In this document: positions 1-9,704 of the stretch, piece by piece
Layout of the letters: every line of letters begins with the position of its first letter
How positions within the stretch are numbered: position 1 is the stretch's first letter
Origin: Terriglobia bacterium
Lineage (GTDB): Bacteria > Acidobacteriota > Terriglobia > Versatilivoradales > Versatilivoraceae
Direction of reading: 5' to 3'
Assembly: GCA_951813285.1 (NCBI GenBank)
Contig: OX638355.1
Coordinates: forward strand, 4,776,437 to 4,840,436
DNA: 64,000 nucleotides
The notes under the pieces: generated by a model
What the model saw: the letters and a program-made list of their open reading frames with translations, nothing else
What the model was told of the DNA's origin: nothing
Database searches by the model: none
Program-made: the position numbers and the translations under genes

Positions 1-936
1 CTCGGCCCGAAGGCGCCTGGCCTTGGCCCGCATCTCCAGCAAGCTGATGCCCGGGGTGTCATCGATGAAGATCCTGGAAGTGGACAACTCCCCCAACTTG
101 CCGGCCAGCGTGGCCCACTCCTCCTTGCTCAGGCGTCCGGTCCGCAACCTATGGGCGTCGGTCCGGGCTTCCGAGCACAGAATGCGAAGCAGCAATTGAT
201 CGCCCGCCATCTCAAGGCTGAAAACCCCAACGCTTTTCTGGGAGCCGAGGGCGGCGCGGCTGGCAATATTGAGCGCCAGCGTGGTCTTGCCCATCGCGGG
301 TCTGGCCGCGATCACCACCAGGTCGGAGGGCTGGAACCCGGAGGTCAGCTCGTCGAACCTGGTGAACCCCGAGGGAATCCCCGTTACCATCTGCTGCTGC
401 CCGGCCGCCGCCTCGATCTTCTTGAATCCGGCCTTGGCCAGTTGGCCGAGGCTGACAAAGCCGGTCCGGATCTTGGATTCGGCGATGTCGAAGATCGCCC
501 TCTCGGCGTTGTCCAGCACGTTCTCCACCTCGTCCTGCTGCTCGTAGCAGGAGGAGATGATCTGGTTGGACTGCTTGATGAGTCTGCGCAGGGTGGATTT
601 TTCCTGCACGATGCGGGCGTAGTGCTCCAGGTTGGTCAGGCGGGGGACTTCATCGATCAGCGAAGATATGAAGGAACGGCCGCCAATGGCTTCCAGTTGT
701 CCGACAGCGTCAACGGCGTTGGACAGGGTCACCAGGTCAATGGCCTTGGAGCTCTCCAGCAACGCCACCATTTGTTGGAAGAGCGTCCGGTGGCTGCTGA
801 GGTAGAAGTCCTCCTGACTCAACAGCTCGACCGCCTGGTTAATGAGGTGGTTGTCCAGCAGGACGGCTCCCAGAACGCAACGCTCGGCCTCGATGTTCCG
901 GGGAAGTCCTTTTTCGATGGCGGCCTCGGCAGGCAT
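1..936 (-). CDS. dnaB: Replicative DNA helicase DnaB (C-terminus beyond the window)
   Basis: The visible 312 residues are the N-terminal two thirds of the hexameric helicase that unwinds DNA ahead of the replisome. The helical N-terminal domain starts at about residue 11 (LPRNIEAERCVLGAVLLDN). A linker follows, then the RecA-like ATPase with Walker A motif ARPAMGKTT at about residues 208-216. The ATG at 936 is chosen because translation gives MPAEAAIEKGLPRNIEAE, the usual short leader before the first helix. About 150 residues, including the DNA-binding loops, lie left of base 1. It is the last gene of the run rplY-pth-rpsF-rpsR-rplI-dnaB. Identity follows directly from the conserved motifs. 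Confidence 0.95.
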   Translation of the reverse strand, partial: MPAEAAIEKGLPRNIEAERCVLGAVLLDNHLINQAVELLSQEDFYLSSHRTLFQQMVALLESSKAIDLVTLSNAVDAVGQLEAIGGRSFISSLIDEVPRLTNLEHYARIVQEKSTLRRLIKQSNQIISSCYEQQDEVENVLDNAERAIFDIAESKIRTGFVSLGQLAKAGFKKIEAAAGQQQMVTGIPSGFTRFDELTSGFQPSDLVVIAARPAMGKTTLALNIASRAALGSQKSVGVFSLEMAGDQLLLRILCSEARTDAHRLRTGRLSKEEWATLAGKLGELSTSRIFIDDTPGISLLEMRAKARRLRAE

Positions 937-1027
937 GGGTCGGGTTTGCGAAGAAAGGGGGACGGCCTTCCGGGGAAGAAAACCCGGGGGGATCCGGTCG
1001 AAATCAAATGCCGGGCGGGTAGAACGT

Positions 1028-1474
1028 CTACTCTTCCCGGGCCACTTCGACGTTGACCACTGCAGTCACTTCTCGGTGGAGTTTGATGGGCACGTTGTGC
1101 CCACCCAGAGACTTGAGGGGCTCCTCCAGGTCGATCTTCCGGCGGTCGATCTCGAAGCCTTTTTCCTGCAGTGACTCGGCGATATCCATCGAAGTTACCG
1201 AGCCGTAGAGGACATCCTGCTCTCCGACCTTGCGGCTGAACTGGAGGGAAACCTCGGCTAGCTGCTGGGCCAGATTTTCGGATTCGTTCTTCTCGATGGC
1301 TTCGTGACGGGCGGCCGAGGCCTTCTCCTGCTCCACCTGGCGTATGTTGTGGGGGGTGGCCAGGACGGCTTTCCGCTTGGGCAGCAAATAGTTTCGGGCA
1401 TAGCCGGGCTTGACGGCGACCACCTCGCCGCTGTCGCCAAGCTTCTCGATTCGTTCTCTCAGGACCACTTCCAT
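1028..1474 (-). CDS. rplI: 50S ribosomal protein bL9
   Basis: 148-residue bL9 of the large ribosomal subunit. The N-terminal domain (MEVVLRERIEKLGDSGEVV, then KPGYARNYLLPKRKA) is followed by the long connecting helix and a C-terminal domain with SVTSMDIAESLQEKGFEIDRRKI. An upstream in-frame GTG at 1513 would add 13 residues (MSPADLNG...). The ATG at 1474 is preferred because bL9 proteins begin at this M-x-V-x-L strand. It sits between rpsR and dnaB, the usual order in many bacteria, and is probably cotranscribed with them. Confidence 0.95.
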   Translation of the reverse strand: MEVVLRERIEKLGDSGEVVAVKPGYARNYLLPKRKAVLATPHNIRQVEQEKASAARHEAIEKNESENLAQQLAEVSLQFSRKVGEQDVLYGSVTSMDIAESLQEKGFEIDRRKIDLEEPLKSLGGHNVPIKLHREVTAVVNVEVAREE

Positions 1475-1540
1475 GGCATGCTTGCTCTGGCCGTTCAAAT
1501 CGGCCGGTGACACGAGTGAAGGGACTGGGGAGGCTCAGGC

Positions 1541-1816
1541 CTACCCGGAGGCAAAGGGAAGCAAGGCGATATTGCGGGCTCGCTTGAGAGCCTCCATGAG
1601 CTTGCGTTGACAGGGCGCGCAGGTTCCCGAAATCCTCCGGGGCAGAATCTTGCCTCGTTCAGGGTTGAAGGCGGAAAGCAAACGGGTATCCTTGTAGTCG
1701 ATATAGTCGATCTTCTCGGCGCAGAACCGGCATATTTTCTTCCGCCGGACGAAATGTCGTCTACGGCCTCTTCTGGGTTTTGCGCTCGAACGTCCAAAGC
1801 TCCGGCTGGGGGGCAT
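1541..1816 (-). CDS. rpsR: 30S ribosomal protein bS18 (zinc-ribbon type)
   Basis: 91-residue bS18 of the small-subunit platform, where it pairs with bS6. The basic N-terminus (about residues 1-28) is followed by [20 protein letters not shown] and [19 protein letters not shown]. The two Cys pairs, CRFC and CAPC, mark the zinc-binding form of the protein; many homologues have lost these cysteines. A strong Shine-Dalgarno (AAAGGAG) lies about 9 bases before the ATG. The gene starts 51 bases after rpsF stops, which fits a single transcript. Confidence 0.96.
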   Translation of the reverse strand: MPPSRSFGRSSAKPRRGRRRHFVRRKKICRFCAEKIDYIDYKDTRLLSAFNPERGKILPRRISGTCAPCQRKLMEALKRARNIALLPFASG

Positions 1817-1867
1817 TGCAACGGCTCCTTTATGTACGCTCCGAGGGGGCGGATGGCTCCTTGCCGG

Positions 1868-2251
1868 CTATATGGCGGGAGCAACCGCCTCGGGCTCGGT
1901 TCCACGACTGCGGCGGGCCTTCTTCTTGAGGCGGGCCGCCTTGACCTTTTCCGCCCTTTTCAGATCTTCATCCACTCGCACCGTGAGGTAGCGCAAGACC
2001 CGGTCGTTGACCCGCAAGCGCCGCTCCAACTCCTTGACGCAATCCCCACCCGCGCCCATGGTGAGCAGAATATAAATTCCTTCGTGCAGATCCTGAATCT
2101 CATAGGCAAGCTTCTTCTTGCCCAAACGGTCGATGGCGTGCAGCTCCCCGCCAAAGCTCCGAACCACTTCCTCCATCTGGCCCGTGATCCGCTCGATGCC
2201 CTCGTCATTGGACGAGGGGTGCACAATAAACATGACTTCGTAACGTCTCAT
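1868..2251 (-). CDS. rpsF: 30S ribosomal protein bS6
   Basis: 127-residue bS6, the partner of bS18. The N-terminus MRRYEVMFIVHPSSNDEGI and the conserved stretch RLGKKKLAYEIQDLHEGIY are diagnostic, followed by the strand-helix RVNDRVLRYLTVRVDE. The tail is basic and then low complexity (KKKARRSRGTEPEAVAPAI), longer than the globular domain needs. ACGGAG lies about 6 bases before the ATG. It is the first of the rpsF-rpsR-rplI group and follows pth by 65 bases. Confidence 0.96.
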   Translation of the reverse strand: MRRYEVMFIVHPSSNDEGIERITGQMEEVVRSFGGELHAIDRLGKKKLAYEIQDLHEGIYILLTMGAGGDCVKELERRLRVNDRVLRYLTVRVDEDLKRAEKVKAARLKKKARRSRGTEPEAVAPAI

Positions 2252-2316
2252 GAATCTCCGTTCCCGAAACTGATTGCCGACCCCGCCAACGGAATGTCGT
2301 GGCTGAGAAATGCGGG

Positions 2317-2886
2317 CTAACTCTCCCCCGGATTAAACCGGTTCATGGCAGGGTCGACGCCGGCCTGACAGATCGACTCCACGGCCTCGGCGCCCTTGAG
2401 AACCACCTGCCGAAAGGCCGCGGCACAGTGCGAAGGCACGGGAGTCAGAACAAACTCGGCGGCATCCGGAATTTCCTCTTCCGGAGCCACTCCCAAGCGA
2501 ACCCGGGTAAATTCCCGGGTGGCCAGGGCCTCGATGATGGACTTGAGGCCGTTGTGTCCTCCGTCACCGCCCCTGGCTCGAATCCGAAGCCGCCCCATGG
2601 GCAGCGCCAAATCATCGCAGATTACGACCAAGTCGTCAAGCGACAGACGGTACTCGGACAGAAGCAGGCTGACCGCACGACCACTCAGATTTACGTAGGT
2701 CTGGGGCTTGGCCAGCAGCAAGGAGGTTCCGGACAGCCCAACGGTGGCCACCCGAGCCAGGCAGGGATCCGACCTCCATCCACTTCCCCGCGCCGAGGCA
2801 AGCTGGTCGACCACGGCGAAACCCGCGTTGTGGGGCGTGCGAGCATAGCGCTGCCCGGGATTGCCAAGACCGACCACGAGCTTCAT
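2317..2886 (-). CDS. pth: Peptidyl-tRNA hydrolase
   Basis: 189-residue cytoplasmic enzyme that recycles peptidyl-tRNA by cleaving the ester bond between peptide and tRNA. Diagnostic motifs are MKLVVGLGNPG, RTPHNAGF (with the catalytic His), LLLAKPQTYVNLSG and VICDDLALPMGRLRIR, then GGDGGHNGLKSI. Length is typical. It lies between rplY and rpsF on the same strand. The gap upstream of its start contains a four-copy heptamer repeat, so the 5' untranslated region may be variable. Confidence 0.96.
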   Translation of the reverse strand: MKLVVGLGNPGQRYARTPHNAGFAVVDQLASARGSGWRSDPCLARVATVGLSGTSLLLAKPQTYVNLSGRAVSLLLSEYRLSLDDLVVICDDLALPMGRLRIRARGGDGGHNGLKSIIEALATREFTRVRLGVAPEEEIPDAAEFVLTPVPSHCAAAFRQVVLKGAEAVESICQAGVDPAMNRFNPGES

Positions 2887-2893
2887 TTTTGTT

Positions 2894-2925
2894 AGTGGAG
2901 AGTGGAGAGTGGAGAGTGGAGAGTG
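2894..2925. repeat. Tandem heptamer repeat AGTGGAG x4
   Basis: Four direct copies of AGTGGAG followed by AGTGA, in the 157-base gap between rplY and pth, directly upstream of the pth start. The same heptamer, in another phase, is repeated four times at 9677-9704 upstream of purH. An inverted ACTCTCCACTC stands near 3030. This is a simple-sequence repeat of a kind that often varies in copy number. Confidence 0.9.
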
Positions 2926-3043
2926 ATTGGGTTAACGCGTTGAGGATTGTCCATCGATTTCAGCCAGGGGATCAATATCCGATACGACCTTGACGACGGC
3001 CTCGGTTGCTTTCTTGCTTCTAACACTCTCCACTCATCATTCA

Positions 3044-3715
3044 TCATTCACTACCCGCTTCCTCATCCGATTCGGGCTTGCCCTTCCCGATCACTTCCGG
3101 TCCCTCTTCCTCCTCCAGTCCCGGTGCGGCTTCCTCTTCGGCCTCTTCTAACTCCTCCTTGGGCTGCACCACGTGCGCCACCACCAGATCGGAGTCGGAC
3201 AGGACCTTCAGCTTGGGGTCCACCGGCAGGTCGGCCACCCTCAAATTGGAGCCGATCTCGAGATCGGAGATATCGGCGGTGATATGGTCCGGGATGTCCA
3301 CCGGCAAGCACTCCACTTCAAGCTGCCTCATGACAAACTCGAAGATGCCTCCCTGATCCTTGACCCCTTTGGCTACTCCCACCGGCAGTACCGGCACACT
3401 GACCTGCAAGGCATTGTCCATTGCGATTCGCAGGAAGTCGGCGTGCAGCAAGGTCTCCTTGACGGGATGGAACTGCCACTCCTTCAGCATGACGCTGGTT
3501 GTCCCCTGATTCTTGACGTCGAGCGAGAAGATCGTATTGTATCCGGCGCCGGAGTGCAGGATAGCCAACAGGTCCTTGGGGTCCACGGTCAAAGAGACCG
3601 CCGCCTCCCGCTGGCCGTAGAGCACGGCGGGAATCCTGCCATGGATTCGCATCTGGCGCGCGGCGTTCTTGCCGAAACTGGACCGGATCTCAGCTGAGAC
3701 TTGGATTGATTTCAT
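3044..3715 (-). CDS. rplY: 50S ribosomal protein bL25 (Ctc family)
   Basis: 223-residue long-form bL25, which binds 5S rRNA in the large subunit. The N-terminal 5S-binding domain (about 1-95) contains RSSFGKNAARQMRIHGRIPAVLYG. The C-terminal TL5/Ctc beta domain (about 100-185) contains HADFLRIAMDNALQVSVPV. The last 40 residues are an acidic tail (EELEEAEEEAAPGLEEEEG) typical of the Ctc form. It lies between prs and pth; a prs-rplY-pth order is common in bacteria. Confidence 0.94.
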   Translation of the reverse strand: MKSIQVSAEIRSSFGKNAARQMRIHGRIPAVLYGQREAAVSLTVDPKDLLAILHSGAGYNTIFSLDVKNQGTTSVMLKEWQFHPVKETLLHADFLRIAMDNALQVSVPVLPVGVAKGVKDQGGIFEFVMRQLEVECLPVDIPDHITADISDLEIGSNLRVADLPVDPKLKVLSDSDLVVAHVVQPKEELEEAEEEAAPGLEEEEGPEVIGKGKPESDEEAGSE

Positions 3716-3783
3716 CGTTGACTCTCTGGTATCAGTCTCTTCATGGATATCTTTTTCCCTGCCTGCGGGTCTGAGACAGAAGG

Positions 3784-4725
3784 CTAGATGAAAAGCGAAC
3801 TGACGGAACTCTCCTCATGAATGGACTGGATGGCCTTGCCCAGAAGCCCGGCTACGCTTAGAACTCGAATGTCCCTGCATTGGGAGGCCTCGGGTGACAA
3901 GGGAATCGTATTGGCCACCACCAACTCGGTCAAGTTGGACCCGGCGATTCGCTGGGTGGCGGGCCCCGACAGCACCGGGTGGGTGCAGCAGGCGTAGACC
4001 CGGGTGGCTCCCTGCTTTGCCAGCGCCTCGGCCGACTTGACCAGAGTGCCAGCCGTATCGACCAGATCATCCACGATGAGGGCCGTCCTGCCGACCACGT
4101 CGCCAATGATATTGACCACCGCCGCTTCGTTGGGCTTGACGCGGCGTTTGTCGATGATGGCCAGGCTGGAGTGTAGTTTCTTGGCGTAAGCCCGGGCTCT
4201 CTCCGTGCCTCCGGCATCCGGAGAAACCACCACCAGGCCGGGAAGATGCAGCTTCTGAAAATACCCCATCATTACCGGCGCGGCGAAGAGGTGATCCACC
4301 GGGATGTCGAAAAAGCCCTGAATCTGAGGCACGTGCAGATCCATGGTCAGAGCCCGGCTGGCCCCGGCGGTCGACAACAGGTCGGCCACCAGCTTGGCTG
4401 AGATGGGGACCCTCGGTTTGTCCTTTCGGTCCTGCCGGGCATACCCGAAATAGGGCAGGACCGCCGTGATCCGCCTGGCGGAGGCCCTCTTGAAGGCGTC
4501 GATCATCAGCAGCAACTCCATCAGGTTCCGGTCCACCGGACGACAGGTCGGCTGAATTACGAAGACGTCTTCTCCCCGCACGTTCTCCAGAATTTGGAAG
4601 TATCCCTCTCCATCGCTGAATCTCGTGAAAGAAGACTCGCCCAGGGGGACATTCAGCGACTGACAGATCTCCTCGGCCAAGGCCCTATGGGCAGTTCCCG
4701 TAAAGATCTTCATGCCGTTCGTCAA
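3784..4725 (-). CDS. prs: Ribose-phosphate pyrophosphokinase (PRPP synthase)
   Basis: 313-residue enzyme making PRPP from ribose 5-phosphate and ATP, feeding purine, pyrimidine, histidine and NAD synthesis. Seen are ILENVRGEDVFVIQPTCRPV, the ATP-loop YFGYARQDRKDKPRVPISAK, the Mg-binding MDLHVPQIQGFFDIPVDHL and the PRPP loop ALIVDDLVDTAGTL. The open start is a TTG at 4725 preceded by AGGTGAAGG; an ATG at 4713 four codons in is the alternative and matches the usual M-K-I-F start. It leads the prs-rplY-pth ribosomal run and lies 66 bases downstream of tRNA-Gln. Confidence 0.95.
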   Translation of the reverse strand: MTNGMKIFTGTAHRALAEEICQSLNVPLGESSFTRFSDGEGYFQILENVRGEDVFVIQPTCRPVDRNLMELLLMIDAFKRASARRITAVLPYFGYARQDRKDKPRVPISAKLVADLLSTAGASRALTMDLHVPQIQGFFDIPVDHLFAAPVMMGYFQKLHLPGLVVVSPDAGGTERARAYAKKLHSSLAIIDKRRVKPNEAAVVNIIGDVVGRTALIVDDLVDTAGTLVKSAEALAKQGATRVYACCTHPVLSGPATQRIAGSNLTELVVANTIPLSPEASQCRDIRVLSVAGLLGKAIQSIHEESSVSSLFI

Positions 4726-4791
4726 GAGACCTTCACCTCTGAATCTTGTATTTCAGGGGCCCGTCGATCGTGAGTGTATCGGGGAGACAGT

Positions 4792-4866
4792 TGGCTGGGG
4801 CGGGAGGATTCGAACCTCCGAATGCGGGTTCCAAAGACCCGTGTCTTACCACTTGACGACGCCCCA
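4792..4866 (-). tRNA. tRNA-Gln (anticodon TTG), CCA encoded
   Basis: Minus-strand cloverleaf. Acceptor arms TGGGGCG and CGCCCCA pair over seven bases, with discriminator G and an encoded CCA (4792-4794). The anticodon stem CGGGT/ACCCG encloses the loop CTTTGGA, giving anticodon TTG, which reads CAA/CAG. The T arm contains GGTTCGAATCC. The mature 5' end abuts the ispE stop codon at 4867, so it is probably processed from a transcript shared with ispE and prs. Confidence 0.96.
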
Positions 4867-5778
4867 TTATCCGATGGCCCTCGGGAGACATTCGACAAGG
4901 GATTGCCGGTATTCATCCCGGGTCAGGGTTCGAGTCGCCAGGAGGCGGACGCCCCCGGCCCGGAGAGCTTCTTTGGCCTGTGTCAATGCTCCTTTTTCGT
5001 CAAAAAGACCCACAAGCGCCGAACCGCTCCCGGTGAGGCCGGCTTTCCGGGCGCCCCGTTGGAGGAGTCTCTGCTTCAGGCGCTTCAGGTCGGGCTGATC
5101 CCTGAAAACCACCGTTTCGAAGTGGTTCTCCAGCCCATCCCCTGACTCCAACGCGTCTAAGAAGGCTGGACAGAAGAGCGGAATCTTACTTTTGTTCACC
5201 GGGGTTGTCAACTGCAAACTCGCCCTGCGATAGGCCTCGGCGGTCGGCATCGGCAGGGGCGGGAGCACGATCAGGACATGGCAGGGGGCGTCGTCTTCCA
5301 GCGGATAGACCTCGGAGCCTCGCCCCACTCCCAGCGCGCGTCCGCCCAGAAAGAAGAAGGGGACGTCCGACCCCAATGCGCCTCCGATCTCGAACCAGTT
5401 CCGCCGGGACATTCGCAACCCCAGCAGACGGTCCAACCCCATCACGGCAGCGGCGGCATTGCTGCTCCCCCCTCCGAGGCCGGCCCCCTGCGGAATTCTT
5501 TTTTCCAGTCGAGCCTCCAGCCCCCGCTCCAGCCCCGCATGGCGGCAAACGGCCTCGATGGCCCGAACCACCAGATTGTCACCGGAGCTCAACTCGGCCC
5601 AGTTGCATTGGAAGGACACCCCCTGCCCCTGGGTGAGTCCAATCTCCAGCGTGTCGTGGAGACCGATGGTCTGAAAGACGGTCCGTATTTCGTGAAAACC
5701 GTCCTCTCGTTTCCCCAGGATATGGAGTCCCAGGTTCACCTTGGCGTAGCTGCGCAGCTTGATTCGCGCCGGTTTCAT
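4867..5778 (-). CDS. ispE: 4-diphosphocytidyl-2-C-methyl-D-erythritol kinase
   Basis: 303-residue GHMP kinase that phosphorylates CDP-methylerythritol in the MEP route to IPP and DMAPP. Seen: SYAKVNLGLHILGKREDGFHE at the N-terminus, the glycine-rich ATP loop IPQGAGLGGGSSNAAA at about residues 95-110, GSDVPFFFLGG, and the C-terminal GLTGSGSALVGLF. Together with ispH at 47009 it shows the MEP pathway is used. There is no good Shine-Dalgarno, and a clear rho-independent terminator ends only 26 bases upstream of the start, so its promoter or leader is unusual. Confidence 0.95.
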   Translation of the reverse strand: MKPARIKLRSYAKVNLGLHILGKREDGFHEIRTVFQTIGLHDTLEIGLTQGQGVSFQCNWAELSSGDNLVVRAIEAVCRHAGLERGLEARLEKRIPQGAGLGGGSSNAAAAVMGLDRLLGLRMSRRNWFEIGGALGSDVPFFFLGGRALGVGRGSEVYPLEDDAPCHVLIVLPPLPMPTAEAYRRASLQLTTPVNKSKIPLFCPAFLDALESGDGLENHFETVVFRDQPDLKRLKQRLLQRGARKAGLTGSGSALVGLFDEKGALTQAKEALRAGGVRLLATRTLTRDEYRQSLVECLPRAIG

Positions 5779-5804
5779 GGTCGTCGTGTCTACGGATCAG
5801 GCGC

Positions 5805-5831
5805 AAAAAAACCCAATCCATCCGGATTGGG
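5805..5831 (-). terminator. Rho-independent terminator of the TPR gene
   Basis: On the minus strand an 8-bp perfect stem CCCAATCC/GGATTGGG with loop GGAT is followed directly by seven T. It lies 26 bases after the stop codon of the TPR gene (5857) and just upstream of ispE. This is the clearest intrinsic terminator in the window. Confidence 0.93.
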
Positions 5832-5856
5832 CTGTATGGGTCGAATCCGCCGGCGG

Positions 5857-7932
5857 CTACTCGTCATCGGCCGACAAGGCCAGCTTGGTGTCCAGGTCCG
5901 CCATCTTCTTTTTGACCTTTCGGGTCTCGTCCTGGTCCTGCCCGTAGGCCACCGAGCGCTGCCAGGCAGAACGGGCCTGCCGGTATTTCCCCTTCCGGTA
6001 ATACAAGTCGCCCATGTGGTCGTGAAGGGTGGGGTCGCGGCGAACACGCTCCAGGGCACTCACCAGGTAGACCTCCGCCTCCTCGATGCGATCCAATTTG
6101 AAATAGACCCAACCCAGACTATCCAGATAGGCGCCGTTATTGGGATCCAGGGCCACCGCCTGCTTGATCAGGTCCAGCGCCTCGTTCAGGTTGACGCCCA
6201 GGTCGGCCCACATGTATCCGAGGTAGTTCAAGGCGGATGCATGCTTTGGATCCAAGGCGATCACCTTCCTGAAAGTCTCGGCCGCCTTGTCGTATTCCTT
6301 CCGGCGCTCCTGCAGAGCCCCCAGCAAGAAGTAAAAGGACTTTTCATGCTCGAAGTACGTCCGGGCTTCATGAAGCTTCTCTTCTGCTTCCTTGAATCGC
6401 TTCTCCCTCTGGTAGATCTGCAGGATGTAGTGGTAGATCTCCAGGTCTTCCTTGTTGCCCTCGAGCATCCCCTGCAGTTCCCGCAATGCCTGCCGGTTTT
6501 TTCCACTTTCGGCCAGCACGTCGGCGCAAAGCGCGCTGATGGCTCGAGTCGGGGTCTGCTCCCCGGCGGCCGTGCAGACAGCCAAGGCTCGGGGAACCTG
6601 CCTGGCCGCTCGATGGAGTCCAATCAGCAAGACCCAGGCCCGGTTCCTGTTTTCCGTTCCCAGAACTCTCAGATTTTCCTGCTCATGGCCCAGATAGGCT
6701 TCCCCGAGCTGCTGCAACTCCTGGAAGTGGCCGGCGGCCTTCTCGAATTTTCCCAGCTCCTGAGCAGCCAGGCCGAGATGGGTCAGCGAGATGGTGCGGT
6801 TGCGCACGGCGCCGAAACTGTCGCCCGGATCGCGTAACAGATTCAGCATCCTTTCAAAGCCCGCCTCCGCTTCCTCAAACCGACCCAGGTCGTTGTAAAG
6901 CCTGGCCAACTCGAAGATGACTTCCACGTTGTTCTGGAACGAGGCATCGGCTTTCTTCAGATGCTCCAGGGCCTCCTCGTAACGGTGGCGGGTGCGGCTG
7001 ACCCTCCCAAGGCCCAGGTGGGCGTCTCCATCATCCGGATCGACTTCCAGGATCTTGCGGTACTCCTTTTCGGCGGGGTCGATCTGTCCGTCCAGTATCA
7101 GGGCGCGAGCCAGATCCCTTCGGAGCACATTCACCAGTGTCACATTGGCGGCCTCGACGTTCATGCCCTTCCGGTAAGTCTCGGCGGCCTTCTTGAAATT
7201 GCCCGACTGCTCATAGACCTGGCCCAGCCCCCTTAGAAGCACGGGAGATCCGGCGTTGATCCGGACCGCTTTTTCCTGATATTCGATGGCTTTCTGCATC
7301 TCGTTCCGGCTGCGATAGAGCTCGGCGAGCATGCTCAAGACCTCTTCGGAGGAGGGCGCCACTTCCAGATGTTTCTCCAGGGTGGCAATGGCTTCCCGGG
7401 AGCGCCCGGCCTGACCGTAGAGACGGCCGAGCACCAGCAGCGAGTCGCCGTCCTGGGGATCCAGCCGCCCAATGGCCTCGAATTCGCGGATCGCCTTGTT
7501 CAAGCTGTCCCCGGAAGGGATTCGGTGCCCCCGTCTTTCGCTGGCCAGGAGTTCGTAATAGATGGCCCCCAGGCGCTTGCGGGCTCGCAGGTTGTCCGGG
7601 TCGATGCGGGTCGCCGTTTCCAACTGCTGGATGGCTTCCAGGACTCGGTTGTTTCGAAGGTAGGCGCTGGCTACTTCGGTATGCAGCTGGGAGGACTGCG
7701 GGTCGTGCTGCAGCGCTTTGCGATACTCGGCCTCGGCCTTGAAAAAACTGCCGCTCTCCTCCAGCAGACGCCCCAGGCTGAAGTGATAGTAGGCGGCGGC
7801 TCGATTCTCCGACCGGGCTTCCGCCTGGACGGGCGCGGAGTCGGACTGCTGGGCCTGAACCGTGGCCGTCCATAGGACCGCCAGCGCCGCCAACAGGCAC
7901 CTGTTGCCAATACCCAGCCTTGGATAGTTCAT
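5857..7932 (-). CDS. Secreted tetratricopeptide-repeat protein
   Basis: 691-residue protein with a signal peptide ([20 protein letters not shown], then WTATVQAQQ) followed by an almost continuous array of TPRs. Typical units are [60 protein letters not shown] and [23 protein letters not shown] arrays are protein-binding scaffolds; location is probably periplasmic or the inner face of the outer membrane. The ATG at 7932 is chosen over a longer frame because GGAGACGC stands immediately upstream and it starts the signal peptide. It ends in its own terminator. The partner and function cannot be told from sequence. Confidence 0.85.
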   Translation of the reverse strand: MNYPRLGIGNRCLLAALAVLWTATVQAQQSDSAPVQAEARSENRAAAYYHFSLGRLLEESGSFFKAEAEYRKALQHDPQSSQLHTEVASAYLRNNRVLEAIQQLETATRIDPDNLRARKRLGAIYYELLASERRGHRIPSGDSLNKAIREFEAIGRLDPQDGDSLLVLGRLYGQAGRSREAIATLEKHLEVAPSSEEVLSMLAELYRSRNEMQKAIEYQEKAVRINAGSPVLLRGLGQVYEQSGNFKKAAETYRKGMNVEAANVTLVNVLRRDLARALILDGQIDPAEKEYRKILEVDPDDGDAHLGLGRVSRTRHRYEEALEHLKKADASFQNNVEVIFELARLYNDLGRFEEAEAGFERMLNLLRDPGDSFGAVRNRTISLTHLGLAAQELGKFEKAAGHFQELQQLGEAYLGHEQENLRVLGTENRNRAWVLLIGLHRAARQVPRALAVCTAAGEQTPTRAISALCADVLAESGKNRQALRELQGMLEGNKEDLEIYHYILQIYQREKRFKEAEEKLHEARTYFEHEKSFYFLLGALQERRKEYDKAAETFRKVIALDPKHASALNYLGYMWADLGVNLNEALDLIKQAVALDPNNGAYLDSLGWVYFKLDRIEEAEVYLVSALERVRRDPTLHDHMGDLYYRKGKYRQARSAWQRSVAYGQDQDETRKVKKKMADLDTKLALSADDE

Positions 7933-8023
7933 GCGTCTCCTCGACCCTTCATCTTTCCGGATTATCGCATGCGGCATGGACACCGTCAAACCGACGCCGA
8001 CGGCGGCGCGGCCGTGCCGAACC

Positions 8024-9592
8024 TCAATGGCGGAAGTGTCGCCGGCCGGTCAAGACCATGGCTATCCCATGCTCATTGGCCGCCTGGATCACCTCGGAAT
8101 CCCGGACCGACCCGCCGGGCTGGATCACGGCCCGGATACCGGCCTCGGCGGCGATATCTATCCCGTCCCTAAAGGGAAAAAAGGCGTCGGAGGCCATGAC
8201 GCAACCCTCCAGCGGCGCCAGAGCCTTGGAGATGGCCAACCTGGCCGAATCCACCCGACTCATCTGCCCCACCCCGATTCCCACGGTCCGATCGGAGCTG
8301 GTATAGACGATCGCGTTGGACTTGATGTGCTTGCCTACCGTCCAGGCAAATCGAAGGGCCTCCCACTCCTCGGATGTGGGGGAGCGGTCGGTGGCCACCT
8401 TCCAGCGGTCCTCATCCTCCGGCGCTCGATCCACTTCCTGCACCAGCAGACCTCCTTCGACCCTTTTGTAGTCCCAGCCGGAAGGCGGATCCTGCGTGGC
8501 CTCATATCGAAGCAGCCGCAGGTTCTTCCTGGCGCGCAGCCGCTCAAGCGCCTCCGGCTCGTACCCGGGGGCGATCACCGCCTCCACGAAGGTCGAGGCG
8601 ATGGCTTGGGCCGTCTCCGGGTCGACCGCCCGGTTGAACCCCAGGACAGAACCGAAGGCCGAAACGGGATCGCATTGGCGGGCCTTGAGATAGGCATCGG
8701 CCTGGCTGACCGGGGAGACGGCCACGCCGCAAGGATTATTGTGCTTGATGATGACCGCGCAGGGAGAAACCAATTCGGCCGACAACTGGAAAGCCGAGTT
8801 GAGATCCAGCAGGTTGTTGAACGACAGTTCCTTGCCCTGCAGCTGGACGCTGTCGGGTAGCAGATTGGCCCCATCGGCCAACTCTCGATAGAAAGCCGCC
8901 TGCTGGTGAGGATTCTCTCCGTAACGCAGGTCCATGATCTTTTCGAGGGAAAGGCTCAGCCGTCGTGGAAACATGACCGGGTCCGGCTGGATGCCTCCGG
9001 GGGAGGCTTCCAGCCGGGAAAGATGGCTCGAAATTGCCGCATCGTAGCGGGCGGTCAGGCTGAAAGCCTCCTGAGCCAGGCGGAACCTGGACTCCAGTGT
9101 CAGGCTTCCCCCTTGCGCCTCAAGCTCTTGAAGGACCCAGCCATAGTCTTCCTTCCGGACCACGACGGCCACGTCCCTGAAGTTCTTGGCTGCCGACCGA
9201 ACCATGGCCGGACCGCCGATGTCGATCTGTTCAACGGCTTCCTCCAGAGTGACTCCGGGCTTGGCGACGGTCTGCTGGAAGGGATAGAGATTGACCACCA
9301 GCATGTCGATGGGATGGATGGCCTGCTCCTGCATCTGCCGCTGGTGCTCCCCGTCCTCCCGGATCCCCAGCAGTCCCCCGTGGATCTTGGGATGGAGTGT
9401 CTTGACGCGGCCCCCCAGGATCTCCGGAAATCCGGTCACTTCCGACACTTCGGTGACCCGGGCCCCGCTCTCCCGCAGGAACCGGGCCGTCCCTCCGGTG
9501 GACACGATTTCGTAGTCGAGGCGCACCAGGCCCTTGACGAAGTCCTGCAGACCCTCTTTGTCGGAGACGCTCACAAGCACTCGGCGACTCAA
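8024..9592 (-). CDS. purH: Bifunctional AICAR formyltransferase / IMP cyclohydrolase
   Basis: 522-residue enzyme of the last two steps of IMP synthesis. The N-terminal IMP cyclohydrolase domain (about 1-190) starts [20 protein letters not shown] and contains [19 protein letters not shown]. The C-terminal AICAR transformylase domain contains [27 protein letters not shown] and [16 protein letters not shown] at 9592 is chosen: the codons just before it carry AAGGGAGG at ideal spacing, and it matches the family N-terminus. The open frame extends to another TTG at 9625. It is followed on the same strand by the TPR gene. Confidence 0.95.
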   Translation of the reverse strand: MSRRVLVSVSDKEGLQDFVKGLVRLDYEIVSTGGTARFLRESGARVTEVSEVTGFPEILGGRVKTLHPKIHGGLLGIREDGEHQRQMQEQAIHPIDMLVVNLYPFQQTVAKPGVTLEEAVEQIDIGGPAMVRSAAKNFRDVAVVVRKEDYGWVLQELEAQGGSLTLESRFRLAQEAFSLTARYDAAISSHLSRLEASPGGIQPDPVMFPRRLSLSLEKIMDLRYGENPHQQAAFYRELADGANLLPDSVQLQGKELSFNNLLDLNSAFQLSAELVSPCAVIIKHNNPCGVAVSPVSQADAYLKARQCDPVSAFGSVLGFNRAVDPETAQAIASTFVEAVIAPGYEPEALERLRARKNLRLLRYEATQDPPSGWDYKRVEGGLLVQEVDRAPEDEDRWKVATDRSPTSEEWEALRFAWTVGKHIKSNAIVYTSSDRTVGIGVGQMSRVDSARLAISKALAPLEGCVMASDAFFPFRDGIDIAAEAGIRAVIQPGGSVRDSEVIQAANEHGIAMVLTGRRHFRH

Positions 9593-9676
9593 GGCGGAAC
9601 CTCCCTTTTGACTGGATGCCCTCAAAAAGCGCCATCATAGTCTGGAAGCCATCGGTCCGCAAGACGGATCGGTAGG

Positions 9677-9704
9677 AGAGTGGAGAGTGGAGAGTGGAGA
9701 GTGG
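9677..9704. repeat. Tandem heptamer repeat AGAGTGG x4
   Basis: Four direct copies of AGAGTGG, the same heptamer (rotated) as at 2894-2925. It lies about 85 bases upstream of the purH start. Confidence 0.9.

Noticed and set aside
2894-2925. CRISPR-like array
   Set aside because: Units are 7 bp in perfect tandem with no spacers, and no cas genes are present.
5278-6837. 519-codon plus-strand frame opposite ispE and the TPR gene
   Set aside because: Antisense shadow; the TPR pattern and IspE motifs lie on the other strand.
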